Source: Bacteroidales bacterium (GTDB lineage Bacteria > Bacteroidota > Bacteroidia > Bacteroidales > UBA932). From it: 33,141 nt of DNA. The stretch lies in the NCBI GenBank assembly GCA_030695025.1, contig JAUYTX010000097.1, positions 1 through 33,141 of the forward strand. The letters run 5' to 3'. Below are positions 9,901-15,752 of the stretch, piece by piece. Position numbers and translations under genes: made by a program. A model generated the notes under the pieces. The model ran no database searches. It was not told the DNA's origin and worked only from the letters and a program-made list of their open reading frames with translations. The stretch's first letter is position 1. Every line of letters begins with the position of its first letter.

Positions 9901-10446
9901 AGAATAACTGAGAAGTTTGTGAATGGTTATTTTGGAAGGGTATTTGAGACTCCAAACGTAATATTCCCTGATGATATGCTTAAACCGGAACTCCAGTCTC
10001 TTGAGCAGTTTGCAGATGGTGTTTTGAATATTGTTGAGGCTCAGCAAAAGGTTGCAGAGGCTTACTTCAGAGATGGAAGTATTAACTCTGCCTGTCCTCC
10101 GCTGAAAGCACTTCTAAGCATTATGGCTTATGGCAAATACGAGAATCTAACTCTTACATCACCTGAAATGAGAAACATGTTTACATATGAATATCTTGTT
10201 AATTCAGACTGGTATAAGGGCAGAATTCTGGCTAAACAGCAGTCTGATATAGCACTTTATGCGGGGCATATAAGATATGTAGAGAAGATTATCAGAGATG
10301 ATCAGAATCTGACGCCTGAAATGTATGAGAATCTCATTTCTAGTCTCAATACTCTAAAAGGAAATTATGAATATATATGTTCATACGACTATGTGAAATA
10401 CCTTAATGGTACAATCGGTAAGGATCACATAAAGAGTAGAAGCTAA
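6994..10446 (+). CDS. Very large conserved protein, candidate PPi-type phosphoenolpyruvate carboxykinase
   Basis: The 1150-residue product has no signal peptide, no clear membrane helix and none of the P-loop ATPase, helicase or polymerase signatures I would recognise. Its size, soluble character and blocks such as a glycine-rich STVSGGGKSE segment (485-494), DNYFGYSKKEIKTF (333-346) and TGKSPSTTGAGSEGALTKAPFN (about 863-884) fit my memory of the PPi-dependent PEP carboxykinases of Entamoeba and Propionibacterium (about 1100 residues), which convert oxaloacetate plus pyrophosphate to PEP, CO2 and phosphate. The match is from recall, not alignment, so the function is tentative; the coding call itself is certain. 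In a fermentative anaerobe such an enzyme would connect PEP and C4 acids using pyrophosphate. It is monocistronic, has normal codon use, and its terminator hairpin lies within the 3' end of the convergent LytTR gene. Confidence 0.6.
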   Translation: MKVKKESLGFFDNPQQNSREYIHQYIKLRLEALGLVDEEFGSDDSQGFLHLAKSLIINYRERERQFKNYLCPADQRIQNFIRNYYKGVDVPEINIPSFTFTLDFYGIARELSLPEKKEEYTSQYLSSYRVKQGILHNPRHDRRTTKGVFHIAEGGMPIPDDKKAVPMLAAARLLKRATEIDGDIFNLPFTEDNSKKAKIFVSLLLRPLVSPKVDGISPEKSMEVRFFAPGSLVSNLDFVESIFGNGGSPYHISNDAALDFDSWSGHTGCIILAPQLSKMTKKELGLPHISEATDRQKRDGMCWESETEFYNEGEAFKLTMRTDEGVIVTVIADNYFGYSKKEIKTFISYAANLLGNAEEEHAGGALIFPSYNQGEGQLTKAENFVNSLEKVASIFPDIIEMKPEGYGIDKNYPNIFYVPEMSKFDIKTQRVSWSKKKQDYNIKLLPGNIYILPNGNKYRMEKAAATLNYRLVETNAEGLLVHKPSTVSGGGKSEISKSISDSIISGSFFIKDFESDFNKVDEIINFNYFNRFKVLPEKGKTDSRSFLSSKRSMGSSIKLLTPSPEFTDQYNAWLESIPQYIKGISFIVKRFYREEWGSDWKKFFSVDILNGQPGNELKYANRKLTARYLRVGYDDKGAWRTFKLRQDYVHADKIQMEDDITVSTVVPASALSNLNPIVNNKSVKIIENCEFRFFQRPDEAVNRGLDIKAEIDLSSPNTFISNFQPLTFQDAKDMSEDVINFDLFTPPMSNMIKEVAESDTSKYFVSSANPRIVDGKPTKNVRYLQTRDDLIDPKPKYIAEVGMRLSRTLETSKPLYVPVNAVLPGRRNNPSEKGIRPLSVYNPVHYQELPELFMDFICSLTGKSPSTTGAGSEGALTKAPFNALWPIIDLNNSLVSFILTGYNGFTTPAGFIGHKYRIDHDLSLLVPELWARLNNTERDPKQMIQNNYLEKIEDFEYNGKRIPASILGYRITEKFVNGYFGRVFETPNVIFPDDMLKPELQSLEQFADGVLNIVEAQQKVAEAYFRDGSINSACPPLKALLSIMAYGKYENLTLTSPEMRNMFTYEYLVNSDWYKGRILAKQQSDIALYAGHIRYVEKIIRDDQNLTPEMYENLISSLNTLKGNYEYICSYDYVKYLNGTIGKDHIKSRS

Positions 10447-10471
10447 AAGTTCAATTTCTTTTTTGAAAAGA

Positions 10472-10502
10472 AGAGAGGCTTCAGAAATGGAGCCTCTCTT
10501 TT
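10472..10502 (+). terminator. Rho-independent terminator overlapping the convergent gene's 3' end
   Basis: The 11-bp stem AGAGAGGCTTC (10472-10482) / GGAGCCTCTCT (10489-10499), with one G-U pair and a 6-nt loop, is followed by TTTT. It terminates the large plus-strand gene, and most of it is also the last codons and stop of the minus-strand LytTR gene, whose stop codon is at 10481-10483. Confidence 0.7.
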
Positions 10503-11281
10503 AGTAACTTATAACCTGAAGTGCTTGCCCTGAGACAAACTCCATCTTTAAGATATACGCTGTAGCTCTCTTTCCCAAACAACTCTGCTCTTTGTATCTT
10601 CTCACTGTTCACAATGCAGGAACGGTGGATTCTAATAAAGGTATCCGGTAGGTTTGCCTCAAAAAATTTCATAGTCTGCTCTTTGATATGTTTCCCGTTC
10701 CCTGTAAACAGCATAACATAGTCGCCGTAAGCCTGAATATAGCTAATCTCCTCGGTCTTAATTATGTGAATTTTTGTACCCTCCTTAACAGTAATTTGTC
10801 TAAGCTTTTCATGTTTAATTATCTCACTTTCATAACTTGCCTCAGCCTCATCCTCTTCAAAATATGCTTCATTATCAGATTTAGCTGATTTGGATAGTGA
10901 TGAGTACCACTGAATTGTTATTATCCAAACAGAAAGCCCGACAATATTCATTAATGGCAAAAATTGGGAGAAGTTGTATGGATGTGCCGAGGGTTCAAAA
11001 AAGGCAAAAAAGGCGTACGAAATTGCGGCAGATATTGTTGTTGACAGCACTGCTACAACGGTTTTGGCGGCAAGATTTTTAAAGTAGGAATTAATGTACC
11101 AGTAATAGTATAGAGCACCATACAGTGGCACCATATAGGATGTGCTTACGATTAAAGCAGTTAAAAAATTAGTCTGTGCATAAAAAACAAGAGTAAACCA
11201 CAGGAGAGCAATCATCAGTAAAGATGAAGCTGCTCCTGTGATTTTCCTTTCGAATGACTCTTTAAAAGGTTGTTTTAGCAT
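10481..11281 (-). CDS. Membrane-anchored LytTR-family DNA-binding regulator
   Basis: A 266-residue transcription regulator with a membrane sensor half and a LytTR DNA-binding half. Residues 1-126 contain four hydrophobic helices (about 16-34, 40-62, 72-94 and 106-126). An acidic linker (about 137-155) follows, then a LytTR domain (about 160-265) with the usual EISYIQAYGDYVMLFTGNGK and FIRIHRSCIVN blocks. There is no receiver domain, so it is not a classical response regulator; signals would have to come from the membrane part or from a partner. It is the second gene of a two-gene unit with the LiaF-like protein, 6 nt after that gene's stop. This pairing suggests envelope-stress or membrane-state sensing, with the LiaF-like protein as a candidate modulator (inference). 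Confidence 0.88.
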   Translation of the reverse strand: MLKQPFKESFERKITGAASSLLMIALLWFTLVFYAQTNFLTALIVSTSYMVPLYGALYYYWYINSYFKNLAAKTVVAVLSTTISAAISYAFFAFFEPSAHPYNFSQFLPLMNIVGLSVWIITIQWYSSLSKSAKSDNEAYFEEDEAEASYESEIIKHEKLRQITVKEGTKIHIIKTEEISYIQAYGDYVMLFTGNGKHIKEQTMKFFEANLPDTFIRIHRSCIVNSEKIQRAELFGKESYSVYLKDGVCLRASTSGYKLLKERLHF

Positions 11282-11287
11282 CTGAGC

Positions 11288-12034
11288 CTAGTTTTTTACC
11301 TCAAGACCTCCGAATGAGATATGACCTCTTATTATAAGTTTTTTTGTTGTGTCTGTAAATTCTATTGATTTGTATCTTTTGTCATCTGTTCCGCCGAAAA
11401 AATTATGAGTGGTTACTTTAACCATCCAGTTGTCCGGAACATATATCTCTATGCCTCCGAATGAGCAATCAATATCAATATAGGTTTCAGGTGTTTCCAG
11501 AGTTGTGTGTCTCAGATCAATAATTGTTCCTCCAAAACGGTTAGATATTCTGGCTCCCTTGAAAATAGGTGCCAGGACTATCTGTCTTACCGATCCAAAA
11601 GAGATATCTGAAGTCACAAAGCCTTCATCTGTAGTGTATTCAGCGTCTGCCTTAAACATTTCACCTCTATGCCATCCATAATTATCTCTTTTGCCGCTAA
11701 ACATTTTTATAATCATGACTATACCTATAAAGACGAATATTAGTGGCCAGTAGTCTCCTACCCAGTTTTGTCCCAGTCTTGTAAAGTGTGGAATCAAAAA
11801 GAATGATCCTACGCCAATCATTACTATTCCACCTGTTGTCTGTCTGCGCACTATAGAGAGGCCTATTACTATTAATAGCATCTGCCACGACAGAAGAATT
11901 CTGTAAATAGAATATTCTATGAATCCAAGGTTTTTGCCGATTAGAATGGCTCCTACAGCTATGAAAATTGCAGCTATAAGAATTGAGTTACATTTGTTCT
12001 TTGGGTTACACTCCCCGTGATGTTTAACTTCCAT
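11288..12034 (-). CDS. LiaF/LiaI-like membrane protein (DUF5668-type TM region, toast-rack C-terminus)
   Basis: The 248-residue product has four hydrophobic helices (about 17-35, 45-62, 66-82 and 94-111), like LiaI/DUF5668, followed by a cytosolic or surface beta-rich half (about 130-248) with repeated SFGG/FFGG turns (ISFGSVR, CSFGGIEIYVPDNW, NFFGGTDDK, ISFGGLEVKN), typical of the LiaF C-terminal fold. LiaF in Firmicutes restrains a cell-envelope stress regulator. Here the partner immediately downstream is a LytTR regulator. I chose the ATG at 12034 rather than one 87 nt upstream because a good promoter (12073-12103) lies between them. A perfect 8-bp dyad covers the -33 element, hinting at feedback control of the pair. 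Confidence 0.82.
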   Translation of the reverse strand: MEVKHHGECNPKNKCNSILIAAIFIAVGAILIGKNLGFIEYSIYRILLSWQMLLIVIGLSIVRRQTTGGIVMIGVGSFFLIPHFTRLGQNWVGDYWPLIFVFIGIVMIIKMFSGKRDNYGWHRGEMFKADAEYTTDEGFVTSDISFGSVRQIVLAPIFKGARISNRFGGTIIDLRHTTLETPETYIDIDCSFGGIEIYVPDNWMVKVTTHNFFGGTDDKRYKSIEFTDTTKKLIIRGHISFGGLEVKN

Positions 12035-12072
12035 AATTGAATAATTTTTTAAAATTAATACTTTTTTGATTG

Positions 12073-12103
12073 CAAAAGTATTGTCGGTCAATCGGGAATT
12101 CAA
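12073..12103 (-). promoter_or_regulatory. Promoter of the LiaF-like/LytTR operon
   Basis: Read on the minus strand: TTG (12101-12103), a 20-bp spacer, then TACTTTTG (12073-12080), which fits the Bacteroidota consensus TAnnTTTG exactly. It would start transcription about 33 nt before the ATG at 12034. Confidence 0.65.
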
Positions 12104-12115
12104 CCATTTCCCGAT
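12091..12115. promoter_or_regulatory. Perfect dyad over the -33 element, candidate operator
   Basis: ATCGGGAA (12091-12098) and TTCCCGAT (12108-12115) form perfect 8-bp inverted arms separated by 9 bp. The centre (12103) sits on the TTG of the promoter above. A regulator bound here would block RNA polymerase. Confidence 0.45.
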
Positions 12116-12205
12116 GAACACCGGGGGAAAATCTGTGAAAGCCCCCTTTTTAAGCTTTAGTTGAGATCTTAAATTTAATAATTAATCTGTTTTAAATATA
12201 ACATA

Positions 12206-12236
12206 TTTGTTTATCTAATAATATTGAGTAAATTTA
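12206..12236 (+). promoter_or_regulatory. Candidate promoter of the DUF4143 ATPase gene
   Basis: TTTG (12206-12209), 19-bp spacer, TAAATTTA (12229-12236; seven of eight positions of TAnnTTTG). The -7 element is embedded in a perfect 12-bp palindrome AGTAAATTTACT (12227-12238), so RNA polymerase and a repressor would compete for it. The predicted transcript start falls near the second copy of a 13-bp direct repeat. Confidence 0.5.
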
Positions 12237-12254
12237 CTAGCAATATTGAGTAAA
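12220..12254 (+). repeat. Two 13-bp direct repeats upstream of the ATPase gene
   Basis: AATATTGAGTAAA occurs at 12220-12232 and 12242-12254, 22 bp apart start to start (about two helical turns), and ends 10 bp before the ATG at 12265. The first copy runs into the -7 palindrome. The spacing puts both copies on the same DNA face, as for a dimeric regulator. Confidence 0.7.
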
Positions 12255-12264
12255 ATACTTTCGT

Positions 12265-13449
12265 ATGTTTGAACGTCCTTATTTAAAATTGATTAAAACA
12301 AGAATTGAAGAGCCTAGAAAATTTATTCAGGTTGTACTAGGGCCTCGCCAAGTGGGCAAAACCACTATGATGACTCAGCTTTTATCACAGATCTCAATCC
12401 AAAGCCAGTATGAATCTGCAGACGGTATTTCAGCAACGAGCTCTGCGTGGTTGATGCAGTCATGGGAGTCGGCCAGATTACGCTTAAAAGCATCTGGTGC
12501 TAATGAATATTTATTGGTAATTGACGAAATACAGAAAATTGATAACTGGAGTGAAGTTGTAAAACAACAATGGGATTTGGATACCCGTGATAAAGTCAAT
12601 ATAAAGGTGATTCTGCTTGGATCATCTCGTCTGTTAATCCAAAAGGGACTTACCGAATCCTTAGCCGGTAGGTTTGAAACATTATATCTTACGCATTGGT
12701 CTTATCCCGAAATGCGGGAAGCTTTTGGATGGAGCATTGAACAATTTGTTTACTTTGGTGGGTACCCGGGATCAGCAATACTGGTTAATGATGAAGAACG
12801 CTGGAGTAGCTATATAAGGGACTCTCTCATAGAAACGAGCATTTCTAAAGACATACTTATGCTTACAAGGGTTGATAAACCTGCATTGTTAAAACGCTTG
12901 TTTGATATTGGCTGTCTCTATTCTGGTCAGGTCCTTTCTTACACAAAAATTATCGGGCAGCTTCAAGATGCAGGAAACACTACCACTTTAGCCAATTATT
13001 TAAAGCTTTTATCTGACTGTGGTTTGCTGGGAGGGTTAGAGAAATATTCTGGTGATATAATTCGTAAGCGAGCATCAAGCCCTAAATTTCAGGTGTATAA
13101 CAATGCTCTGATTACTTCTCAAGGTGGTGAAAATTATGAAAAAGCCATTGTAAATCCTCAATTATGGGGTAGACTTGTAGAGTCTTCTGTCGGTACACAC
13201 TTAATTAATAACTCCATATATGAAAGATATAATCTTTACTATTGGCGTGAGGGAAATTATGAAGTCGATTTCGTATTGGAAAAGGGAGATAAATTAATAG
13301 GACTTGAAGTTAAAAGTGGATTAAAATCAGACAATGCCGGAATAGGCATTTTTGCAGAGAAGTTTCATCCTGAAAAAATTTTGCTGGTAGGAACCGGCGG
13401 AGTTCCTTACAAAGAGTTTTTGGAGATTAATCCGGGAGATATTTTTTAA
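12265..13449 (+). CDS. AAA+ ATPase with C-terminal DUF4143 (AAA_14/DUF4143 family)
   Basis: A 394-residue P-loop ATPase of a family widespread and scattered in anaerobic bacteria and archaea, of unproven cellular role. Walker A is GPRQVGKTT (26-34) and Walker B LLVIDE (83-88). An arginine-bearing sensor-like segment follows (LAGRFE). The DUF4143 half (about 190-360) ends with EVDFVLEKG-x5-LEVKSG, which has the D...ExK spacing of a PD-(D/E)XK nuclease-like fold. The gene stands alone between the LytTR unit and tRNA-Asp, with its own promoter and terminator. Such genes are frequently acquired and lost; the position next to a tRNA fits that, but I see no integrase or attachment site. Toxin/antitoxin-like or defence roles have been speculated for the family; nothing here decides it. 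Confidence 0.88.
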   Translation: MFERPYLKLIKTRIEEPRKFIQVVLGPRQVGKTTMMTQLLSQISIQSQYESADGISATSSAWLMQSWESARLRLKASGANEYLLVIDEIQKIDNWSEVVKQQWDLDTRDKVNIKVILLGSSRLLIQKGLTESLAGRFETLYLTHWSYPEMREAFGWSIEQFVYFGGYPGSAILVNDEERWSSYIRDSLIETSISKDILMLTRVDKPALLKRLFDIGCLYSGQVLSYTKIIGQLQDAGNTTTLANYLKLLSDCGLLGGLEKYSGDIIRKRASSPKFQVYNNALITSQGGENYEKAIVNPQLWGRLVESSVGTHLINNSIYERYNLYYWREGNYEVDFVLEKGDKLIGLEVKSGLKSDNAGIGIFAEKFHPEKILLVGTGGVPYKEFLEINPGDIF

Positions 13450-13452
13450 AAC

Positions 13453-13490
13453 AAAAAAAGTCTGCAAGTTTAAACTTACAGACTTTTTTT
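13453..13490. terminator. Symmetric bidirectional terminator between DUF4143 gene and tRNA-Asp
   Basis: A near-perfect inverted repeat: AAAAAAAGTCTG (13453-13464) pairs with CAGACTTTTTTT (13479-13490), with an inner AAGT/ACTT pairing after one C-A mismatch and a TTAA loop. Each strand ends in seven T, so it can stop transcription from the plus-strand ATPase gene and from the minus-strand tRNA. Confidence 0.85.
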
Positions 13491-13491
13491 C

Positions 13492-13568
13492 TGGCGGTAT
13501 GGACGGGACTCGAACCCGCGACCCCCTGCGTGACAGGCAGGTATTCTAACCAGCTGAACTACCACACC
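13492..13568 (-). tRNA. tRNA-Asp (anticodon GTC), CCA encoded
   Basis: Read on the minus strand, the acceptor GGTGTGG pairs with CCATACC (one G-U) and is followed by discriminator G and an encoded CCA (13492-13494). The anticodon arm is CCTGC-CTGTCAC-GCAGG, giving anticodon GTC for aspartate. The T arm carries GGTTCGAGTCC. The D arm has the usual AGTTCAGCTGGTTAGAAT. Mature length is 77 nt with CCA, 74 without. It has its own strong promoter (13589-13620) and shares the symmetric terminator. Confidence 0.97.
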
Positions 13569-13588
13569 AGTTTGCCCTTTTGGGACTG

Positions 13589-13620
13589 CAAATATAGGCA
13601 CTATTTTAATATTTGCAAAA
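13589..13620 (-). promoter_or_regulatory. Promoter of tRNA-Asp
   Basis: On the minus strand, TTTTG (TTG at 13616-13618), an exact 19-bp spacer, and TATATTTG (13589-13596). This is the textbook Bacteroidota -33/-7 pair and serves as the internal reference for judging the other promoters in the window. Confidence 0.8.
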
Positions 13621-13645
13621 TTAATTTAGCCAATTTCTGATATTT

Positions 13646-14191
13646 CTATTGACTTGTCTCCATTGTGAAGAAGGAGAAGTGAACATTACCATACTTTTTT
13701 TCTTTCAAAAAACTTGGATGTTTCTTAAAATTATGAGCTGCAGGATGTTCAAATATAAGAAGGCCCTTCTCTTTTAAAACAGAGGAGCTGAGAATTTTAT
13801 CCGGAATAGATTTTAAATTATCCAGATCATACGGTGGATCGGCAAAAACGATATCATATTTTGCACTACACAAGTTCAGAAAATCAAATACATTATGCCG
13901 AACCACATGCAGGCCCGTAATTTTTAATGATGCGGCAGTGTTTTTAATGAAGTTTGCGTGTGCAATATTCATTTCGACTGCAGTTATTGCATGGCACCCG
14001 CGCGATGCAAATTCAAGACTAATACCTCCTGTGCCGGAGAATAGATCCAGTACAGCTATCTCTTCAAAATCATATGAATTAACAAGTGTATTGAAAAGCC
14101 CCTCTTTGGCAAAATCGGTAGTTGGTCTTGCTGCAAAATTCCTTGGCGGAACTATTTGCCTTCCTTTGTGTTCTCCTCCTATTATCCTCAT
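13646..14191 (-). CDS. rsmD: 16S rRNA (guanine(966)-N(2))-methyltransferase RsmD
   Basis: RsmD methylates G966 of 16S rRNA in the assembled 30S particle using SAM. The 181-residue product starts MRIIGGEHKGR, the family N-terminus, and then RPTTDFAKEGLFNTL (27-41). The SAM-binding motif I is LDLFSGTGGISLEFASRG (about 49-66), and the catalytic motif IV is FADPPYD (about 115-121), the N2-guanine type of D/N-PP-Y/F. Length is normal. It is the last gene of a three-gene minus-strand unit, 6 nt after the DUF3822 gene. Confidence 0.95.
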   Translation of the reverse strand: MRIIGGEHKGRQIVPPRNFAARPTTDFAKEGLFNTLVNSYDFEEIAVLDLFSGTGGISLEFASRGCHAITAVEMNIAHANFIKNTAASLKITGLHVVRHNVFDFLNLCSAKYDIVFADPPYDLDNLKSIPDKILSSSVLKEKGLLIFEHPAAHNFKKHPSFLKEKKYGNVHFSFFTMETSQ

Positions 14192-14197
14192 AGTAAA

Positions 14198-15010
14198 CTA
14201 AAGATCAAACATCATAGATGAGTATTTCATCTCTGAAAACTGGTCGGGTAAAGGTATTGATGGGTTTCTAAAATACTTGACAGAAGAAAAATATTTTGAA
14301 ATATCAAAAATCTCAAGGTCTTTGATGTTACCTCCTACATAGACTGTGGTCAGTTCCGAATTGAACTGAGTCTCCTTTAAGGCAAGTAGCAGAAAATATA
14401 GTGCCGAGTTAAAATGAACAACAGGGAAGGTATTGCAAAAGATAACTCTGTTGCCCTCTGCGGCAACTATGTTAACCGCACCTTTTATGTAATGGAAAAG
14501 AATTTTATTGTGTTCGCTGAAATGTGGCAAATACTTTACAAATGGGTAAACTGTAGGGAATATGCTGAAATGTGGCTGATACTTCTTAATTACATTAAGG
14601 AAAGTGCTGTTTACTGCAAAGAGAATCTTCATACCCTCTCTCTTGACCTCGGCAATGTTTATTTCATCAAGATCATCAAGTTTGTGGAGTGCAGAAAGCT
14701 CTTTTAGGTCGTTGCCTGGTTCATGCAATGAGGCTGGGATCAGAGAGTATTTTTCTGTTCCGTAAATTATTTCAACTTTTTTGAAATTGCCCCTTAAAAC
14801 CGGTGTGTTTTTTAAAATTTCAGAGCACCTCTTTGAAAACAAGGCCATATCGTCTCTGTCCATTGAAAAATCGGAAGCATACACATAAAGTGGTTTGTGT
14901 TGCTTATCATCTACAATCGAAAAAGAAAATCCATTCAAGTCAGCTTGAATGGATAGTCTATATTCCGTTGTCTTCCCCAGCTGAAGCTGACTATTGACAA
15001 TTACAGGCAT
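14198..15010 (-). CDS. DUF3822 family protein
   Basis: A 270-residue protein of the DUF3822 family, which is restricted largely to Bacteroidota and commonly sits directly before rsmD. The family has an actin/ASKHA-like look in its strand pattern (for example FSFSIVDDKQHKPLYVYASDF near the N-terminus and VYVGGNIKDLEIFDIS near the C-terminus), reminiscent of PilM-type proteins, but I see no complete nucleotide-binding signature. No signal peptide or membrane helix. The gene lies 5 nt after the preceding hypothetical gene and 6 nt before rsmD. Function unknown; the domain call rests on overall recognition and gene order. Confidence 0.8.
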   Translation of the reverse strand: MPVIVNSQLQLGKTTEYRLSIQADLNGFSFSIVDDKQHKPLYVYASDFSMDRDDMALFSKRCSEILKNTPVLRGNFKKVEIIYGTEKYSLIPASLHEPGNDLKELSALHKLDDLDEINIAEVKREGMKILFAVNSTFLNVIKKYQPHFSIFPTVYPFVKYLPHFSEHNKILFHYIKGAVNIVAAEGNRVIFCNTFPVVHFNSALYFLLLALKETQFNSELTTVYVGGNIKDLEIFDISKYFSSVKYFRNPSIPLPDQFSEMKYSSMMFDL

Positions 15011-15015
15011 ATTAT

Positions 15016-15621
15016 TTATTCCCAGTTTCCGGCATTGTTGTTAGGAGCGTCAATACTACCAACTTTCAGACCCGGAAAACGACCTGCTATTTCACGATCG
15101 GAGTTTAGATTAACAACAAGCTGCCTTTCAAGACCTTTAAGGAGTAAGTCGTATGGGGCTGCTGCTTCAAAAAGAGGCACGTCAACACCTGATACCTTTG
15201 CAATAATAGCTTTCATTAACATCCTCTGACCACCACTGAAAGGAACGTATGCAAGCGAATCAACAGAAAAACCTGCTCTCTTCAATAGAGTATCTTTCAC
15301 AGCAATTGGAATACTGTCACGAAATACCCTTTTCTGAGCTACTGCTACCGAGTCGTCGAAAGATCCGATCTGTCTGATGATTGTGATTGTTCCGTTCTTG
15401 TAGAAGTCAATCAGCGAATCCATATCGGAGGTAAATTTATTGTACCTTGATTTATATGCAACTTGCAGCGTACGAATGTCTTTTAGCCTTTCGATGCAGA
15501 TAGTCTCTCTGATTCTTCTTTGCTTTTCGAATTCAACAGGCTGCTGAATGCTTTTGTAAATCAAAAAGCCTAAAACTATTATTAGTACAGGCAGTACAAC
15601 TAAAATTAAGATCTTTTTCAT
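15016..15621 (-). CDS. Conserved hypothetical protein with N-terminal membrane anchor
   Basis: I do not recognise a named family. The 201-residue product begins with one hydrophobic helix (about 4-23), then a charged helical segment (about 33-60, KQRRIRETICIERLKDIRTLQVAYKS without low complexity), and a globular remainder. A single N-terminal helix continuing into an amphipathic helix resembles a pseudopilin/minor pilin layout, but a prepilin peptidase site (G-F-T/x-L-x-E) is missing. It is the first gene of the unit with DUF3822 and rsmD and has a consensus promoter at 15688-15718. Together with the PilM-like feel of its neighbour, a membrane assembly role is a guess only. Confidence 0.75.
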   Translation of the reverse strand: MKKILILVVLPVLIIVLGFLIYKSIQQPVEFEKQRRIRETICIERLKDIRTLQVAYKSRYNKFTSDMDSLIDFYKNGTITIIRQIGSFDDSVAVAQKRVFRDSIPIAVKDTLLKRAGFSVDSLAYVPFSGGQRMLMKAIIAKVSGVDVPLFEAAAPYDLLLKGLERQLVVNLNSDREIAGRFPGLKVGSIDAPNNNAGNWE

Positions 15622-15661
15622 TTGTTATAATTGAATTTATATTAATCTTCTTTGACGAAAA

Positions 15662-15715
15662 CGGGGTCTGGTGCTAAATAAGTTCCACAAAAGTAAAATA
15701 AATATTTAGACCCCG
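15662..15715. repeat. 8-bp inverted repeat between divergent promoters
   Basis: CGGGGTCT (15662-15669) and AGACCCCG (15708-15715) are perfect inverted arms 38 bp apart. They stand out as GC blocks in an AT-rich intergenic region. The right arm lies between the -33 and -7 of the minus-strand promoter; the left arm is in the predicted 5' UTR of that transcript. It could be a two-site operator or an RNA stem. Confidence 0.5.
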
Positions 15716-15718
15716 CAA
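15688..15718 (-). promoter_or_regulatory. Promoter of the hypothetical-DUF3822-rsmD unit
   Basis: On the minus strand, TTG (15716-15718), 20-bp spacer, TACTTTTG (15688-15695), an exact match to TAnnTTTG. The transcript would start about 60 nt before the ATG at 15621. Confidence 0.6.
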
Positions 15719-15728
15719 TATATTTTTC

Positions 15729-15736
15729 TAAATTTG
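15729..15736 (+). promoter_or_regulatory. Candidate -7 element of the nrnA promoter
   Basis: TAAATTTG fits TAnnTTTG and lies 17 bp before the ATG at 15753, implying a very short 5' UTR. The -33 position reads TTTAGA, a poor match to TTG. Confidence 0.45.
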
Positions 15737-15752
15737 TCCCAATTATTTTAAT

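Noticed and set aside
12120-12150. GGGGG...CCCCCTTTTT hairpin upstream of the DUF4143 gene
   Set aside because: Looks like a terminator on the plus strand, but no plus-strand gene precedes it and the stem is only five pairs; left unannotated.
13450-13650. Possible integration site at tRNA-Asp for the neighbouring DUF4143 ATPase
   Set aside because: No duplicated tRNA 3' end, integrase or attachment repeat; the ATPase lies on the 3' side but has its own terminator, so simple adjacency is enough.
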